Positions 25,151 through 34,794 of a stretch of 64,000 bases of DNA are shown here, in pieces; within the stretch, counting starts at the first letter, position 1; each line of letters opens with the position of its first letter. Position numbers and translations under genes: made by a program. This DNA is from CBDAQR01 sp965199055 (GTDB taxonomy: Bacteria; Pseudomonadota; Gammaproteobacteria; Pseudomonadales; Halieaceae): assembly GCA_965199055.1 (NCBI GenBank), contig CBDAQR010000003.1:682001-746000 (forward strand), in the 5' to 3' direction. The notes under the pieces were generated by a model that was not told where the DNA came from, did not search any database, and saw only the letters and a program-made list of their open reading frames with translations.

Positions 25151-27378
25151 TCCAGGTGGCTGAGCCAGGTATTCGTTTGCCGCAGTTTCTGCGCCAACAA
25201 CTTCGCCAGCAGCTTGTGCACCGCCATCGCCAGGGTTGGGTTTTCCTTCTCCATTCGCGCCAATGACTCGCCGCTGAGTCGACTTACCACAGCATCGGTA
25301 TCGGCGACCACTGAAGCCGTGCGCGAGCCGCCCAGATAAAGCGCCATTTCACCAAACACACTGCCCGGCTCCAAACCGCGTAGCACAATGGTTTTGTGTT
25401 CCAGCCCCACGGTCTTAACCGACAGCGAACCACTCTCGACAATGAAGATATCCTTCGCCGGGTCGCCGACCTCGATCAGTGTCTGTCCGGCGGCAACATG
25501 CTCACGGCTCAGGTACTCCCCTGCACTGATCGTGTCAGCAGAGACCTGCAATATGTCGGCGAAAATTCCCGCCGCGCTGACACGCTCCGCTCGCAGCTCC
25601 GTCTGCTCCTCGAGAATGAGGTCTTCGCAGTACGCCAAACCCTGATCGAGACTGTCGAAGTATTTAATGACGCTCTCGGACAGTTCGTTCTTCGACAAAT
25701 CGACTTTGGCTTCCAGGCTGAGTCCGGAGAACACCAACTCGCCTCCCGCCTCCAGGGCCATTTGCCGCAACCGCACGAAACCCATCGTCGCCGTACTGTC
25801 TATGCCAGCGACACCCTTAAAATCGACCAGCACAAAGTGATGTTGCTGACTGCGCATCTGTTCGAAGTACGGCTCCAGCTGCACCAGCACCTGATGCGAA
25901 CGCGCGAAGAACAAATAGCCCTGCAGCTTGATAATATGAATTCGCTGCCCCTGCTCATACAGATACTGCTCCATCGCAGGCGGGCGATCGACATTGCTGC
26001 GTATCTCACGACCGTTTACCACATAACGGATCGCCCTCACCTGGCTGCAGTCGAGGAGGAATAGCGCGATGCCCACCCCAACACCCAGCAACACACCAGC
26101 AATGAAACCGGCAGTCACGGTGACAAAGACAATAGCACCTACCGCAATCCAGTCTTTGCTCTGCAGGTAATCGCCATGCTTGAACAGCCATTCGTCCCAC
26201 AGTTGCCAGCCCAGCCATAAAAATACGCCGCCGAGGAAGGGCAAGGGCACATAGTTCAGCCAGCTGGTATCCGCCAGAGCGGCCGCCGCCACCATCAAAG
26301 CGCCGAGCACCACTGCACTGCGATTGGTACCGCTGCCCTGGTGCAGCATGGTCGTCACCGGCGCATCGGCGTAGCCTGCCGGGCTGCCTGCTAATCCGCT
26401 ACTCAGATTCGCAATACCCGCGGCACGCAACTCGCGATCGACATCGACCCGGCGGCGGGTGGACAACTCCAGGCCGGTCACCGCCAGCAATAGGGCGAGC
26501 GCGCTGATCACAGCAATCGAAACATAGGCCCGCCAGTGCTCGAGTACGACGACCCAGTCAACGGCACCGAGACCTGCCCATAGTGCATTGATCTCAGTTT
26601 GATTCCCGTTTGCAGCCAGCAGCCAGCCGCTGGCGGCCAACTCGTCAACGGATACACCCAGTACCGCGCTTCCGGCAAGGAATATAACAACACCCAGTGC
26701 GAAACTGAGCGGCAGCGCCAGCACCTCCCCCAATCGAGAGGCCAGTAGGTGTAGCACAGCGGCAAACAGTAGCGCCGCGCTCGCCTTCCACGCCAGCTTT
26801 CCTTCCTGAATGCTGTCCAGCAAAATGAGGTGAGTCTCTTTCCCCTCTGCCACTTCAAACCCACCCACGATCAGCAGCCAGCCAATGGTGATCATGAATC
26901 CGGCTGTGACCGAGAAGGGAACGTAACGAATCACCCGACCCAGGCGCCACACGCCCAGCAGGTAGAACGCGAACCCGGTAAATATCGTGGAGAACGCAAT
27001 CGCGCCCAATATCGTCACGTAGGTTCGGCCATCGACGACGCTGCCCATATCGGCATAAATCGCAGCAGCCGCTGCCGCGAGAATAACGACAGCCTCATCC
27101 TGGATGGCCGCGTACACGCCGCGTATGTTGCTGAACAACATGGTGACGAGCATCATGATGGCACCGCCCCACAGCATAACGGTGACGCTGGGCACCATGA
27201 AATCGATTAAGGGGCCGGTAAAAATAAACGCCGAGTAGAGCGCTGCAAAGATCAGCCCCAGCAGCGCCATAATCCCTGCCGTTGACAGGGTATTAGTCCA
27301 GTCCAGCGCGAAACGGGAGAAACGCTGACTGGATGTCTGGTCTGGGGATGATGGGTTATTTGGGGGGGCGTTTCCCAC
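25147..27378 (-). CDS. SulP-family anion transporter with STAS and cyclic-nucleotide-binding domains
   Basis: A 743-residue three-part protein. The first 440 or so residues have 10-12 hydrophobic segments of a SulP/SLC26 transporter (for example RYVPFSVTAGFMITIGWLL). A STAS domain follows (about 460-590, with VLVDFKGVAGIDSTATMGFV). The C-terminus (about 610-735) is a cNMP-binding fold with the cassette FGEMALYLGGSRTASVVA. It may carry sulfate, bicarbonate or another anion under ligand control. Its start overlaps the zinc-ribbon gene by 23 bases, indicating co-transcription. Confidence 0.88.
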   Translation of the reverse strand: MGNAPPNNPSSPDQTSSQRFSRFALDWTNTLSTAGIMALLGLIFAALYSAFIFTGPLIDFMVPSVTVMLWGGAIMMLVTMLFSNIRGVYAAIQDEAVVILAAAAAAIYADMGSVVDGRTYVTILGAIAFSTIFTGFAFYLLGVWRLGRVIRYVPFSVTAGFMITIGWLLIVGGFEVAEGKETHLILLDSIQEGKLAWKASAALLFAAVLHLLASRLGEVLALPLSFALGVVIFLAGSAVLGVSVDELAASGWLLAANGNQTEINALWAGLGAVDWVVVLEHWRAYVSIAVISALALLLAVTGLELSTRRRVDVDRELRAAGIANLSSGLAGSPAGYADAPVTTMLHQGSGTNRSAVVLGALMVAAAALADTSWLNYVPLPFLGGVFLWLGWQLWDEWLFKHGDYLQSKDWIAVGAIVFVTVTAGFIAGVLLGVGVGIALFLLDCSQVRAIRYVVNGREIRSNVDRPPAMEQYLYEQGQRIHIIKLQGYLFFARSHQVLVQLEPYFEQMRSQQHHFVLVDFKGVAGIDSTATMGFVRLRQMALEAGGELVFSGLSLEAKVDLSKNELSESVIKYFDSLDQGLAYCEDLILEEQTELRAERVSAAGIFADILQVSADTISAGEYLSREHVAAGQTLIEVGDPAKDIFIVESGSLSVKTVGLEHKTIVLRGLEPGSVFGEMALYLGGSRTASVVADTDAVVSRLSGESLARMEKENPTLAMAVHKLLAKLLAQKLRQTNTWLSHLD

Positions 27379-27742
27379 GCAAGAGGCCTTTTACTTTATC
27401 CATAAAGGTTTCGTACTTGAGGTCGCTGAACTCCCCGGCATCCAAGAATATCTTGCCGCAGGAGGGACAGGCCTCCATCCATATATGTGTCTGTACCGGG
27501 TCGGTGATCTTATCCATCGGCACCTTGCATTCGGGGCACTCGATGTCAGCAATTTTGTCGTATTCCTTGCCCACCTTCGGGTGTCCAATATCAAGGAAAG
27601 ACTCGACCATCCATTCCTTGCGCATCTCTAACAGAACGTCAGGATCCACAAGCAAGCCATAGCAATTACTACAACGATCCACGGTAATTTTGGGGCCATA
27701 GAGTTTCGTCTCCGTGACACCGCCACACTTAGGACATTCCAT
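27356..27742 (-). CDS. TFIIB-type zinc-ribbon protein
   Basis: A 128-residue protein with two zinc-ribbon units: ECPKCGG ... RCSNCYG near the N-terminus and ECPECKVPM ... ACPSCGKIFLDAGEF later. The zf-TFIIB family is widespread but functionally uncharacterised. ATG 27742 has GAGGAG six bases upstream; the longer frame to 27772 lacks a site. It overlaps the SulP gene. Confidence 0.85.
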   Translation of the reverse strand: MECPKCGGVTETKLYGPKITVDRCSNCYGLLVDPDVLLEMRKEWMVESFLDIGHPKVGKEYDKIADIECPECKVPMDKITDPVQTHIWMEACPSCGKIFLDAGEFSDLKYETFMDKVKGLLRGKRPPK

Positions 27743-27816
27743 GTGATCTCCTCGCGGGAGCAGTTTTGGCACGCCTTATGATAGTAGCGTATGTAGGCTA
27801 ACTAGTCAGTGCCACG

Positions 27817-28632
27817 CTAATGGGCGGGAACCTCGAGCAAACGCCCCATCGTAAGGCTGGAGTAGGGTTGCCACTGGCCGTCGGCCTGGGACAGTCGCTC
27901 GGCCATGACCAAGCGCACCAGCGGGTTGAAGGGAAAGCCAACATGACTGGCCATAACCGCAATGTTTTCCATGAACGGATGCTCAGGCAGGCGCGCAATA
28001 TCTTCGCCGACAATGCCGTCCGAGCGGCTATACACCGCTGTCACCGGCACCTCGAGCTTGCCGTCAAAGGTCAGCCCGTTCCAGTGATCCCTGGCCGCAC
28101 TATCCATATGGCCTTCAAAGCGACGCGCCATGGGACCGTACAGCGCCGTACCGCGCGGGTCACCAAATGGCGTCCCCAGTGTAATCACCTGACGGATTAG
28201 GTCCGGGTAGCGATGAGCCATGCCGGTGGCGTACAAGCCTCCCAGGCTCCACCCAATCAAACTGACACGCCCACCCCCTCGCTTTTTAACCTGTCGCGAC
28301 AACTTTTCGACCAGGGTGGCCTCGACCTGCTGGCGGTACTCGAGAACCGATTCCAGACTTAACTCGCCGCTGTCAGGCACATTGCGACCGAGCCCCCACG
28401 GCAATGCCTGGTAGCCCTGGCGAGCAAGGAACTTTCGAATGGAAGCCATGGACCCATCGGCGCCCATAAACCCGGGTAGCGTCATTACAGCATGATCATC
28501 TCCACGGGGTAGGAACCGGCAGAGTGGCTGCAGCGCGACACTGCTGCCCGCCTCCCAGATAAATCTGCCCGCTTCGGCAAAACTGTGAACGGCGCGGGGT
28601 GGCGTGGGGCTTAACTGTGCGATAGCGGGCAT
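27817..28632 (-). CDS. Alpha/beta hydrolase, lipase-like
   Basis: A 271-residue hydrolase with nucleophile Ser in SLIGWSLGGLYA and an oxyanion-type segment VMTLPGFMGADGS. A late SDGIVGEDI carries a probable acid and ASHVGFPFNP the His. ATG 28632 follows GAGAGG; the frame continues upstream to 28833 but this would overlap the divergent cmoA region. No signal peptide. The substrate is unknown. Confidence 0.75.
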   Translation of the reverse strand: MPAIAQLSPTPPRAVHSFAEAGRFIWEAGSSVALQPLCRFLPRGDDHAVMTLPGFMGADGSMASIRKFLARQGYQALPWGLGRNVPDSGELSLESVLEYRQQVEATLVEKLSRQVKKRGGGRVSLIGWSLGGLYATGMAHRYPDLIRQVITLGTPFGDPRGTALYGPMARRFEGHMDSAARDHWNGLTFDGKLEVPVTAVYSRSDGIVGEDIARLPEHPFMENIAVMASHVGFPFNPLVRLVMAERLSQADGQWQPYSSLTMGRLLEVPAH

Positions 28633-28778
28633 ATTGCCTCTCGTTATTGATTTGTTATGTGCGGCATCGTTTATGAAAACGTGCCTGATTATTCCAGTGC
28701 ACGTTGGGAAATGGTACGTATTATGCCGCCATATGGATGTGTTACGATTACGGGTTCCCAAACACGCCCGCCACGCCC

Positions 28779-29510
28779 GTGACCGAGCAAAAAGACTCCA
28801 TCTATTCAGATCCGCTTGCCGAAATAGCCGCATTCAGCTTCGACGAAGACGTGGCGCGCGTATTTCCGGATATGATCCGGCGCTCCGTTCCCGGCTATCC
28901 TACCATCATCGCCATGACCGGCATGCTGGCCGGCAAATACGCCAGGCCACATTCTCAATGTTACGACCTGGGCTGTTCCCTGGGTGCTTCCTCACTGGCG
29001 ATGCGTCAGCACATTCAAACCGAGGGTTGCCGCATTATTGGTGTCGACAACTCGGCAGCCATGCTCGAGCGCTGCCGCACCGTTATTGATACCGACAGCC
29101 ATGATCTACCCGTTGAACTAGTCTGCGCGGACATCGGCGATATCAGAATCGAGAACGCCTCGGTCGTGGTACTCAATTTCACCCTGCAGTTTTTGCCGGT
29201 TGCGCAGCGCGATGCGTTGCTGCAGCGCATTCACAATGGCCTGATCGAGGGCGGCATCCTGGTGTTATCCGAAAAAGTGCTGTTCGCCGACGAGCATTTG
29301 AACGAACTCAACATCGAGCTGCACCATCAGTTCAAGCGAGCTAACGGCTATAGCGACCTTGAGATTGCGCAGAAGCGAAATGCCCTGGAAGACGTGCTGC
29401 TGCCTGAAACGCTCGATACCCACAGGCAACGGCTGACCAAGGCCGGCTTTAGCAGCTGCGACGTTTGGTTCCAGTGCTTTAATTTTGCCTCCATGGTTGC
29501 CCTGAAGTGA
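28779..29510 (+). CDS. cmoA: Carboxy-S-adenosyl-L-methionine synthase
   Basis: Makes carboxy-SAM from SAM and prephenate for wobble-uridine modification of tRNA. The motifs match CmoA: FSFDEDVARVFPDMIRRSVP near residue 19, the SAM site YDLGCSLGASSLAMR, and NFTLQFLPVAQRDALLQRI. GTG 28779 gives the family N-terminus (MTEQKDSIYSDPLA); the frame extends to 28704 but the extra residues do not match. It overlaps cmoB by 4 bases. Confidence 0.95.
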   Translation: MTEQKDSIYSDPLAEIAAFSFDEDVARVFPDMIRRSVPGYPTIIAMTGMLAGKYARPHSQCYDLGCSLGASSLAMRQHIQTEGCRIIGVDNSAAMLERCRTVIDTDSHDLPVELVCADIGDIRIENASVVVLNFTLQFLPVAQRDALLQRIHNGLIEGGILVLSEKVLFADEHLNELNIELHHQFKRANGYSDLEIAQKRNALEDVLLPETLDTHRQRLTKAGFSSCDVWFQCFNFASMVALK

Positions 29511-30481
29511 TCGACTACACAGCACTGGTTCAGCGCTGGCAGGGCGGCCCGCTGGAGCGCTGGGCCGATACGCTGCTCGTCGATATCGACCGCGACTTTC
29601 ACGCGCAGCGCTACGGTGATCTGCCGAAATGGCTGACCGCATTGGAGGCGCTGCCAGACCTCACGCCATCACATCTATCGATCGACAGCGACACCGTCAT
29701 TGCAGGTGCCGCGAATGATGCCAGTCAGCAACAGCGAGACGAACTGGAAAAACAATTACGTGAGATGCACCCCTGGCGCAAAGGCCCCTTTGAGCTGTTC
29801 GGCATTAGCATAGACACCGAGTGGCGTTCCGACTGGAAGTGGCAAAGGCTCGAAACACATATACAAAGTCTCACGGGACGTCGCGTGCTCGATGTGGGCT
29901 GTGGCAGCGGCTACCACTGCTGGCGTATGTTGGGGGCAGGTGCCAGCGAAGTCATCGGCATCGACCCCACGCCCCTCTTCGTCTGCCAGTTCTGGGCATT
30001 GCAGAAATATATTCGCGATCCCCGCGCCTGGGTACTGCCCCTGGGTATCGAGCGTCTCCCCAGCAAACTGGAGGCTTTCGACTCCGTATTCTCTATGGGC
30101 ATTCTCTATCACCGGCGCTCACCCATCGCTCACCTCATGGAGTTACAGGACTGCTTGGTAAAAGGCGGAGAGTTGATATTGGAGACGCTGGTCGTCGAAG
30201 GTGATATCGACACCTGTTTGGTACCCCGAGGTCGTTATGCGCGCATGGGCAATGTCTGGTTTTTACCGAGTTGCGACATGTTGCTGCTCTGGCTGGAGAA
30301 GTTGGGCTATCGGGACGTGAAGCTGGTCGACGTCAACACCACCAGCCTGGAGGAACAGCGCAGTAAGGACTGGATGCAGTTTCATTCACTGGAGCAATTT
30401 CTCGACCCAGAGGATCACAGCAAAACTATTGAAGGTTACCCCGCACCGCGCCGCGCCATAGTCACGGCCACCAAACCCTAA
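29507..30481 (+). CDS. cmoB: tRNA U34 carboxymethyltransferase
   Basis: Transfers the carboxymethyl group of carboxy-SAM to 5-hydroxyuridine at position 34 of tRNA. The 324-residue product has HPWRKGPFELFGISIDTEWR, the SAM motif VLDVGCGSGYHCWRML and a C-terminal FHSLEQFLDPEDHSKTIEGY typical of CmoB. It starts at GTG 29507 within the cmoA stop, so the two are translationally coupled. Confidence 0.95.
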   Translation: MIDYTALVQRWQGGPLERWADTLLVDIDRDFHAQRYGDLPKWLTALEALPDLTPSHLSIDSDTVIAGAANDASQQQRDELEKQLREMHPWRKGPFELFGISIDTEWRSDWKWQRLETHIQSLTGRRVLDVGCGSGYHCWRMLGAGASEVIGIDPTPLFVCQFWALQKYIRDPRAWVLPLGIERLPSKLEAFDSVFSMGILYHRRSPIAHLMELQDCLVKGGELILETLVVEGDIDTCLVPRGRYARMGNVWFLPSCDMLLLWLEKLGYRDVKLVDVNTTSLEEQRSKDWMQFHSLEQFLDPEDHSKTIEGYPAPRRAIVTATKP

Positions 30482-30503
30482 GCCGCGCCAACAGACACCG
30501 CGA

Positions 30504-32933
30504 TCAGTGCAACGAGCTATCGTCCCGGTGGTCGTCAAACACGAAGTGGAAAACATCACGATAGGTCCGTGCAAAGTGCACATTGATGCCCTCGCGCAAA
30601 TAGTCCGGCAATTCCTCAAAGTCCTTTTTATTTGCGCTGGGCAAAATGAGTTCCATCACATTGCTGCGTCGAGCGGCAATCACCTTCTCACGGATACCGC
30701 CTACCGCCAGCACCTGACCGGTTAAGGTGAGTTCCCCCGTCATGGCGATTTTACGTTTGATCCTTTCCTTGCGCGCCAACGACACTAAGGCTGTCGCCAT
30801 AGTAATCCCTGCACTCGGTCCATCTTTAGGGGTGGCGCCCTCAGGCACGTGCAGGTGTACCAGACTGGTATCGAAATAGTCTGGGCTGCACCCGTACTCT
30901 TTCAGATGTGCCATCACATAGCTGTAGGCGATCTCTGCAGATTCGCGCATCACGTCGCCTAACTTACCCGTCAGCTTGAATCCCCGGTTGAGCGTGTGCA
31001 CCTGGGTGCACTCAATCGCTAGGGTCGCACCCCCCATAGCGGTCCAGGCGAGCCCGGTGGCAATGCCCAAACCGCGCAGCGGCTTGTCTGCCGTAAACGG
31101 CGGCTTACCCAATAGCGATTCAATGTCTTTCTTGCCAACCCGTATTTTCTCTTCCTCGCCCTCGAGCAGACGCACAATACTCTTGCGCATAATGCTGCCC
31201 AACTGTTTCTCAAGGTTCCTAACGCCAGCCTCGCGACAATAGGCATCGATGACATGCTTGAGGCCTGCATCGTTGATCTTCAGTTGCTCATCACCAAGCC
31301 CATTGCGCTCGAGCAGTTTCGGCCACAGGTGATTGCGGGCGATCTCCAATTTCTCTTCTGCGATATAACCCGACAAACGCAGCGTCTCCATGCGATCTAA
31401 TAACGGCCCTGGAATGGTGTCCAACTGATTGGCAGTACACACAAACAGTACCTTCGACAGGTCGAGACGCAGGTCGAGATAGTGATCCAAAAACTCACTG
31501 TTCTGCTCCGGGTCCAGCACTTCCAGCAGCGCCGACGCCGGGTCGCCCTGGTAACTGGCGCCAATCTTATCGATCTCGTCGAGCATAATGACCGGATTGG
31601 ATACTTTTACTTCCTTCAGGGCCTGCACCAGTTTGCCGGGCAGCGCGCCAATATAGGTGCGGCGGTGACCCTTAATCTCGGCCTCATCCCGCATACCGCC
31701 CAGACTGAATCGGTAGAATTCGCGACCGAGGGCATCGGCCACAGAGCGACCGATGGAGGTTTTACCCACCCCGGGCGGCCCTACCAAGAGGAGAATGGAG
31801 CCAGAAATCTCGCCGCGGAAACTACCCACTGCAAGAAACTCAATGATGCGCTCCTTCACATCGTCCAGCCCGTCGTGCTGTTCATTCAGCACTTTACGGG
31901 CATGGGCAAGGTCGAGGTTATCTTCCGAGAATTTTCCCCAGGGCACCGAGGTGGCCCAATCCAAATAGTTGCGCGTAACGCCGTATTCGGGGGAACCCGT
32001 CTCGAGATAAGACAGCTTGTGCATCTCCTCATCGATTCGCTCGCGCACGCTATCCGGCAGAACCAGATCCTGCAGTCTCGCCTCAAAGGTTTCAGCATCT
32101 GAGGTCTTATCGTCTTTCGACAGGCCCAGCTCTTTCTGTATCGCCTTGAGCTGCTCGCGCAGAAAGAATTCGCGCTGGTGTTCCGACACCTGCTGATTCA
32201 CCTGATCAGAAATCTTGCCCTGCAACTCCGCCACTTCCCGTTCTTTGCGCAGCAAGGCCAACACTTTTTCCATGCGCGATAAGAGCGGCAGCGTATCCAA
32301 CACCTCCTGCAATTGTTCACCGCTGGCGGTGGTCAGCGCTGCGGAAAAATCGGCCAGGATCGAAGGCTCATTGGGGCTGAAGTTCGACAGGTACTGCTTT
32401 AACTCCTCACTGTAGAGAGGATTGAGCGGCAACAGTTCCTTGATCTCTTTGATCAATGCCATCGCATAGGCTTTCACTTCATCGCTGTCGCGCTGCCCCT
32501 GGCTGCGCGGGTACTCAACCTGGGCCAGAAACGGAGACTCGTCTTTCAGCCAACGCACCACCCTGAATCGTTTTACGCCCTGCACCATGAATTGACCAGG
32601 CGCGCCCTCTCCGCCGGGCAAGCGATGCAGGCGCACCACGCAGCCAATCGTGGGGAAATCTCGAGTAGTGACATTTTCGGGCTCAATGCCATCAACAAAT
32701 GACAAGCCCACGAGGTTATGGCCCGACTCGGCGACGGCCTTCAGCGTGCTTTGCCAATGCTCCATATTCACCGCGACCGGTTGGACCTGTCCGGGAAAAT
32801 AGGGACGCGAGCTAATCGGCATGATATGCAGGGTTTCGGGAAGCACATCGTCGGCGCGCGCCAGACCTTGCGGATCCACCGCTGATTCCAGCACTTCGCC
32901 GTTCACGATGTCGTTGTTGAATTCTTCACTCAT
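30504..32933 (-). CDS. lon: ATP-dependent Lon protease
   Basis: An 809-residue AAA+ serine protease. Order: N-terminal substrate domain (about 35-225), Walker A GPPGVGKTSIG (about 370), VIMLDEIDKIGASYQGD, and the protease domain with the catalytic Ser in PKDGPSAGIT and Lys in GGIREKVIAA. It degrades damaged and regulatory proteins. An ATG at 32957 is also in frame, but MSEEFNND at 32933 is likelier. The N-terminal extension (EVLESAVDPQGLARADDVLP) is unlike E. coli Lon, so a second Lon elsewhere is possible. Confidence 0.95.
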   Translation of the reverse strand: MSEEFNNDIVNGEVLESAVDPQGLARADDVLPETLHIMPISSRPYFPGQVQPVAVNMEHWQSTLKAVAESGHNLVGLSFVDGIEPENVTTRDFPTIGCVVRLHRLPGGEGAPGQFMVQGVKRFRVVRWLKDESPFLAQVEYPRSQGQRDSDEVKAYAMALIKEIKELLPLNPLYSEELKQYLSNFSPNEPSILADFSAALTTASGEQLQEVLDTLPLLSRMEKVLALLRKEREVAELQGKISDQVNQQVSEHQREFFLREQLKAIQKELGLSKDDKTSDAETFEARLQDLVLPDSVRERIDEEMHKLSYLETGSPEYGVTRNYLDWATSVPWGKFSEDNLDLAHARKVLNEQHDGLDDVKERIIEFLAVGSFRGEISGSILLLVGPPGVGKTSIGRSVADALGREFYRFSLGGMRDEAEIKGHRRTYIGALPGKLVQALKEVKVSNPVIMLDEIDKIGASYQGDPASALLEVLDPEQNSEFLDHYLDLRLDLSKVLFVCTANQLDTIPGPLLDRMETLRLSGYIAEEKLEIARNHLWPKLLERNGLGDEQLKINDAGLKHVIDAYCREAGVRNLEKQLGSIMRKSIVRLLEGEEEKIRVGKKDIESLLGKPPFTADKPLRGLGIATGLAWTAMGGATLAIECTQVHTLNRGFKLTGKLGDVMRESAEIAYSYVMAHLKEYGCSPDYFDTSLVHLHVPEGATPKDGPSAGITMATALVSLARKERIKRKIAMTGELTLTGQVLAVGGIREKVIAARRSNVMELILPSANKKDFEELPDYLREGINVHFARTYRDVFHFVFDDHRDDSSLH

Positions 32934-33019
32934 GCCACTGCCCCGCGTGCAGGTCACTCTATGGGTTTAGCACGATATGGGGTTTGCTGCCGGGTTTTTC
33001 AATGGTTTCAGTGCGGCGC

Positions 33020-33025
33020 TATAAT
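33020..33025 (+). promoter_or_regulatory. Putative -10 box of the aminotransferase gene
   Basis: A perfect TATAAT lies about 45 bases upstream of the aminotransferase start. The -35 region (about 32995-33000, TTTTTC) is poor. Confidence 0.4.
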
Positions 33026-33071
33026 GCCCGCCCGATCAACCTCAATTTACCACTCCAAGGAAACGCGCGTG

Positions 33072-34322
33072 ATGACGGAAGCCGCGAGCGGCCCCATCGA
33101 GGCCCTCGAGAAAGAGTATCGACTACTCGCTGAGCAGGGTCTCAACCTCGATCTGACACGGGGCAAGCCCTCTGTCGAACAGGTGGCCCTGTCAGATGTC
33201 CTCGATGGCATTCTCGACGGTGACTTTGCGACCGAGAGCGGCGTCGACGTGCGCAATTACGGCGGGCTAGAAGGCATCGAAGAAGCTCGGCGACTGTTCG
33301 CCAGTGTTTTGGGCAGTGCGCCGGAACACACGATAGTCGGCGGCAACAGCAGCCTCACGCTGATGTACCAGGTGCTGGACGCCGCCATGAACTTTGGCCT
33401 GGTAGGGCCGGCGTGGAAAGATACGGGCAAGGTAGCTTTTCTCTGCCCTGTACCGGGTTACGATCGCCATTTCAGCGTGTGCGAACACCTCGGTATCGAA
33501 CTGCTGCCGGTGGCAATGACTGGCCACGGCCCCGACATGGATGCGGTAGAAACTGCACTGCAGGAGAATTCAGCGATCCGCGGCCTGTGGTGTGTGCCGC
33601 GCTTTTCCAACCCCACCGGTGAAACCTACGATGCCGATACCGTGCAACGCATCGCGCGCCTCGGCACGCTGGTAGAGCGTGACATACTGGTGATGTGGGA
33701 CAACGCCTACGCGGTGCACAGCTTTACGGAGAACGCGACGCAACTTCCCGATATCAACCCCATCCTGGAAGAATTCGGCACCAGCAATAGCGTGGTCCAG
33801 TTCGGCTCCACCTCCAAGGTGACTTATGCGGGTGCAGGCGTCGCCTTTCTCGCCAGCGGCGCTGACGTCCTGGCGGGGCTAAAACGCCACCAGGCGGTGA
33901 GCAGTATTGGGCCTGACAAGGTGAACCAACTGCGCCACGTTCGCTTGCTGCAAAATTTGCAGGGTGTGGAGGCGCATATGCAAAAACACGCAGACCTGCT
34001 TCGGCCCCGTTTTGAGTGTGTAGAAAAGCAGCTGCAGGCCGGACTCGCCGATGCCGGACTAGGCCGCTGGACCCGGCCCGAGGGTGGCTATTTCGTTTCC
34101 TTTGAATCGCCCCCCGGATTGGCTAGCGAGATTGTCAAGTTGGCTGGAAAGATTGGAGTAAAGCTGACGCCTGCTGGTGCCACTTGGCCTTACGGAAAAG
34201 ACCCGCAAGACAGCAATATTCGCCTGGCACCCTCATTTGCCTCACTGGAAGACGTTGAATCGGCAATGGCCGCCTTTGTGATCTGCGTGAAGTTAGCGGC
34301 GGCAAGGGCAGCCACCGGCTGA
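33072..34322 (+). CDS. Class I aminotransferase of the MocR-domain/AspT type
   Basis: A PLP-dependent aminotransferase of about 416 residues resembling the group containing the corynebacterial aspartate aminotransferase AspT (PF12897-like). Visible: LDLTRGKPSVEQVALSD, the NYGGLEGIEEARRLFAS region, RFSNPTGETY, the PLP-binding Asp in MWDNAYAVHSF and the Lys in FGSTSKVTYAGAGV. No DNA-binding domain is attached. SD AAGGA precedes both GTG 33069 and ATG 33072. It is divergent from lon. The substrate pair is a family guess. Confidence 0.82.
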   Translation: MTEAASGPIEALEKEYRLLAEQGLNLDLTRGKPSVEQVALSDVLDGILDGDFATESGVDVRNYGGLEGIEEARRLFASVLGSAPEHTIVGGNSSLTLMYQVLDAAMNFGLVGPAWKDTGKVAFLCPVPGYDRHFSVCEHLGIELLPVAMTGHGPDMDAVETALQENSAIRGLWCVPRFSNPTGETYDADTVQRIARLGTLVERDILVMWDNAYAVHSFTENATQLPDINPILEEFGTSNSVVQFGSTSKVTYAGAGVAFLASGADVLAGLKRHQAVSSIGPDKVNQLRHVRLLQNLQGVEAHMQKHADLLRPRFECVEKQLQAGLADAGLGRWTRPEGGYFVSFESPPGLASEIVKLAGKIGVKLTPAGATWPYGKDPQDSNIRLAPSFASLEDVESAMAAFVICVKLAAARAATG

Positions 34323-34330
34323 TTAACCCC

Positions 34331-34669
34331 CTACTCGTCTCCCTGGGGCGTGGGGACCATACCGGGCATGGGAAAGGCTGAGACGTTGCCGCTGCCGCCG
34401 GAAGACTCACTGATCTTGGCTGCGCCCTCTTTTTCCACTTCGTCGATACGAATGATGGCACCCATGGGGATATAGCTGCGCTTCACGCCCTGGAACTCAT
34501 TCTTGAGCTTTTCCTCGGAGGGGTCGACCAATAACTGACTGCGCTCGCCAAACAGGAACTCTTCGATCTCGATAAAGCCCCACATATCGCTCTGGAAAAT
34601 CTGCCGCGCGTAGACCTCGTACACCCGGTTTTGATTGTGGAAGATCACCTTGTAGATTGGCTGCGCCAT
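34331..34669 (-). CDS. DUF1820-family protein
   Basis: A 112-residue conserved gammaproteobacterial protein of unknown function, recognised from IYKVIFHNQNRVYEVYARQI near the N-terminus and IEIEEFLFGERSQLLVDPSE. The C-terminal tail is disordered (SSGGSGNVSAFPMPGMVPTP). ATG 34669 is preferred over 34678. It is convergent with the aminotransferase and divergent from miaB. Confidence 0.85.
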   Translation of the reverse strand: MAQPIYKVIFHNQNRVYEVYARQIFQSDMWGFIEIEEFLFGERSQLLVDPSEEKLKNEFQGVKRSYIPMGAIIRIDEVEKEGAAKISESSGGSGNVSAFPMPGMVPTPQGDE

Positions 34670-34753
34670 ATTGCTCAAATACTGATCAGTTTGGGGGCGC
34701 GCATACTACCATACTCGCGGCAAAATGCCCTATGTTTATCAACACCTTACCGG

Positions 34754-34759
34754 TATAAT
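34754..34759 (+). promoter_or_regulatory. Putative -10 box of miaB operon
   Basis: A perfect TATAAT 41 bases before GTG 34795. A start of transcription near 34766 leaves a usable leader for GTG 34795 but hardly any for TTG 34774. The -35 (TATGTT, 17-base spacer) is weak. Confidence 0.4.
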
Positions 34760-34794
34760 CCGCTGCCCAAAATTTGACCAATCCAGACGAACGA

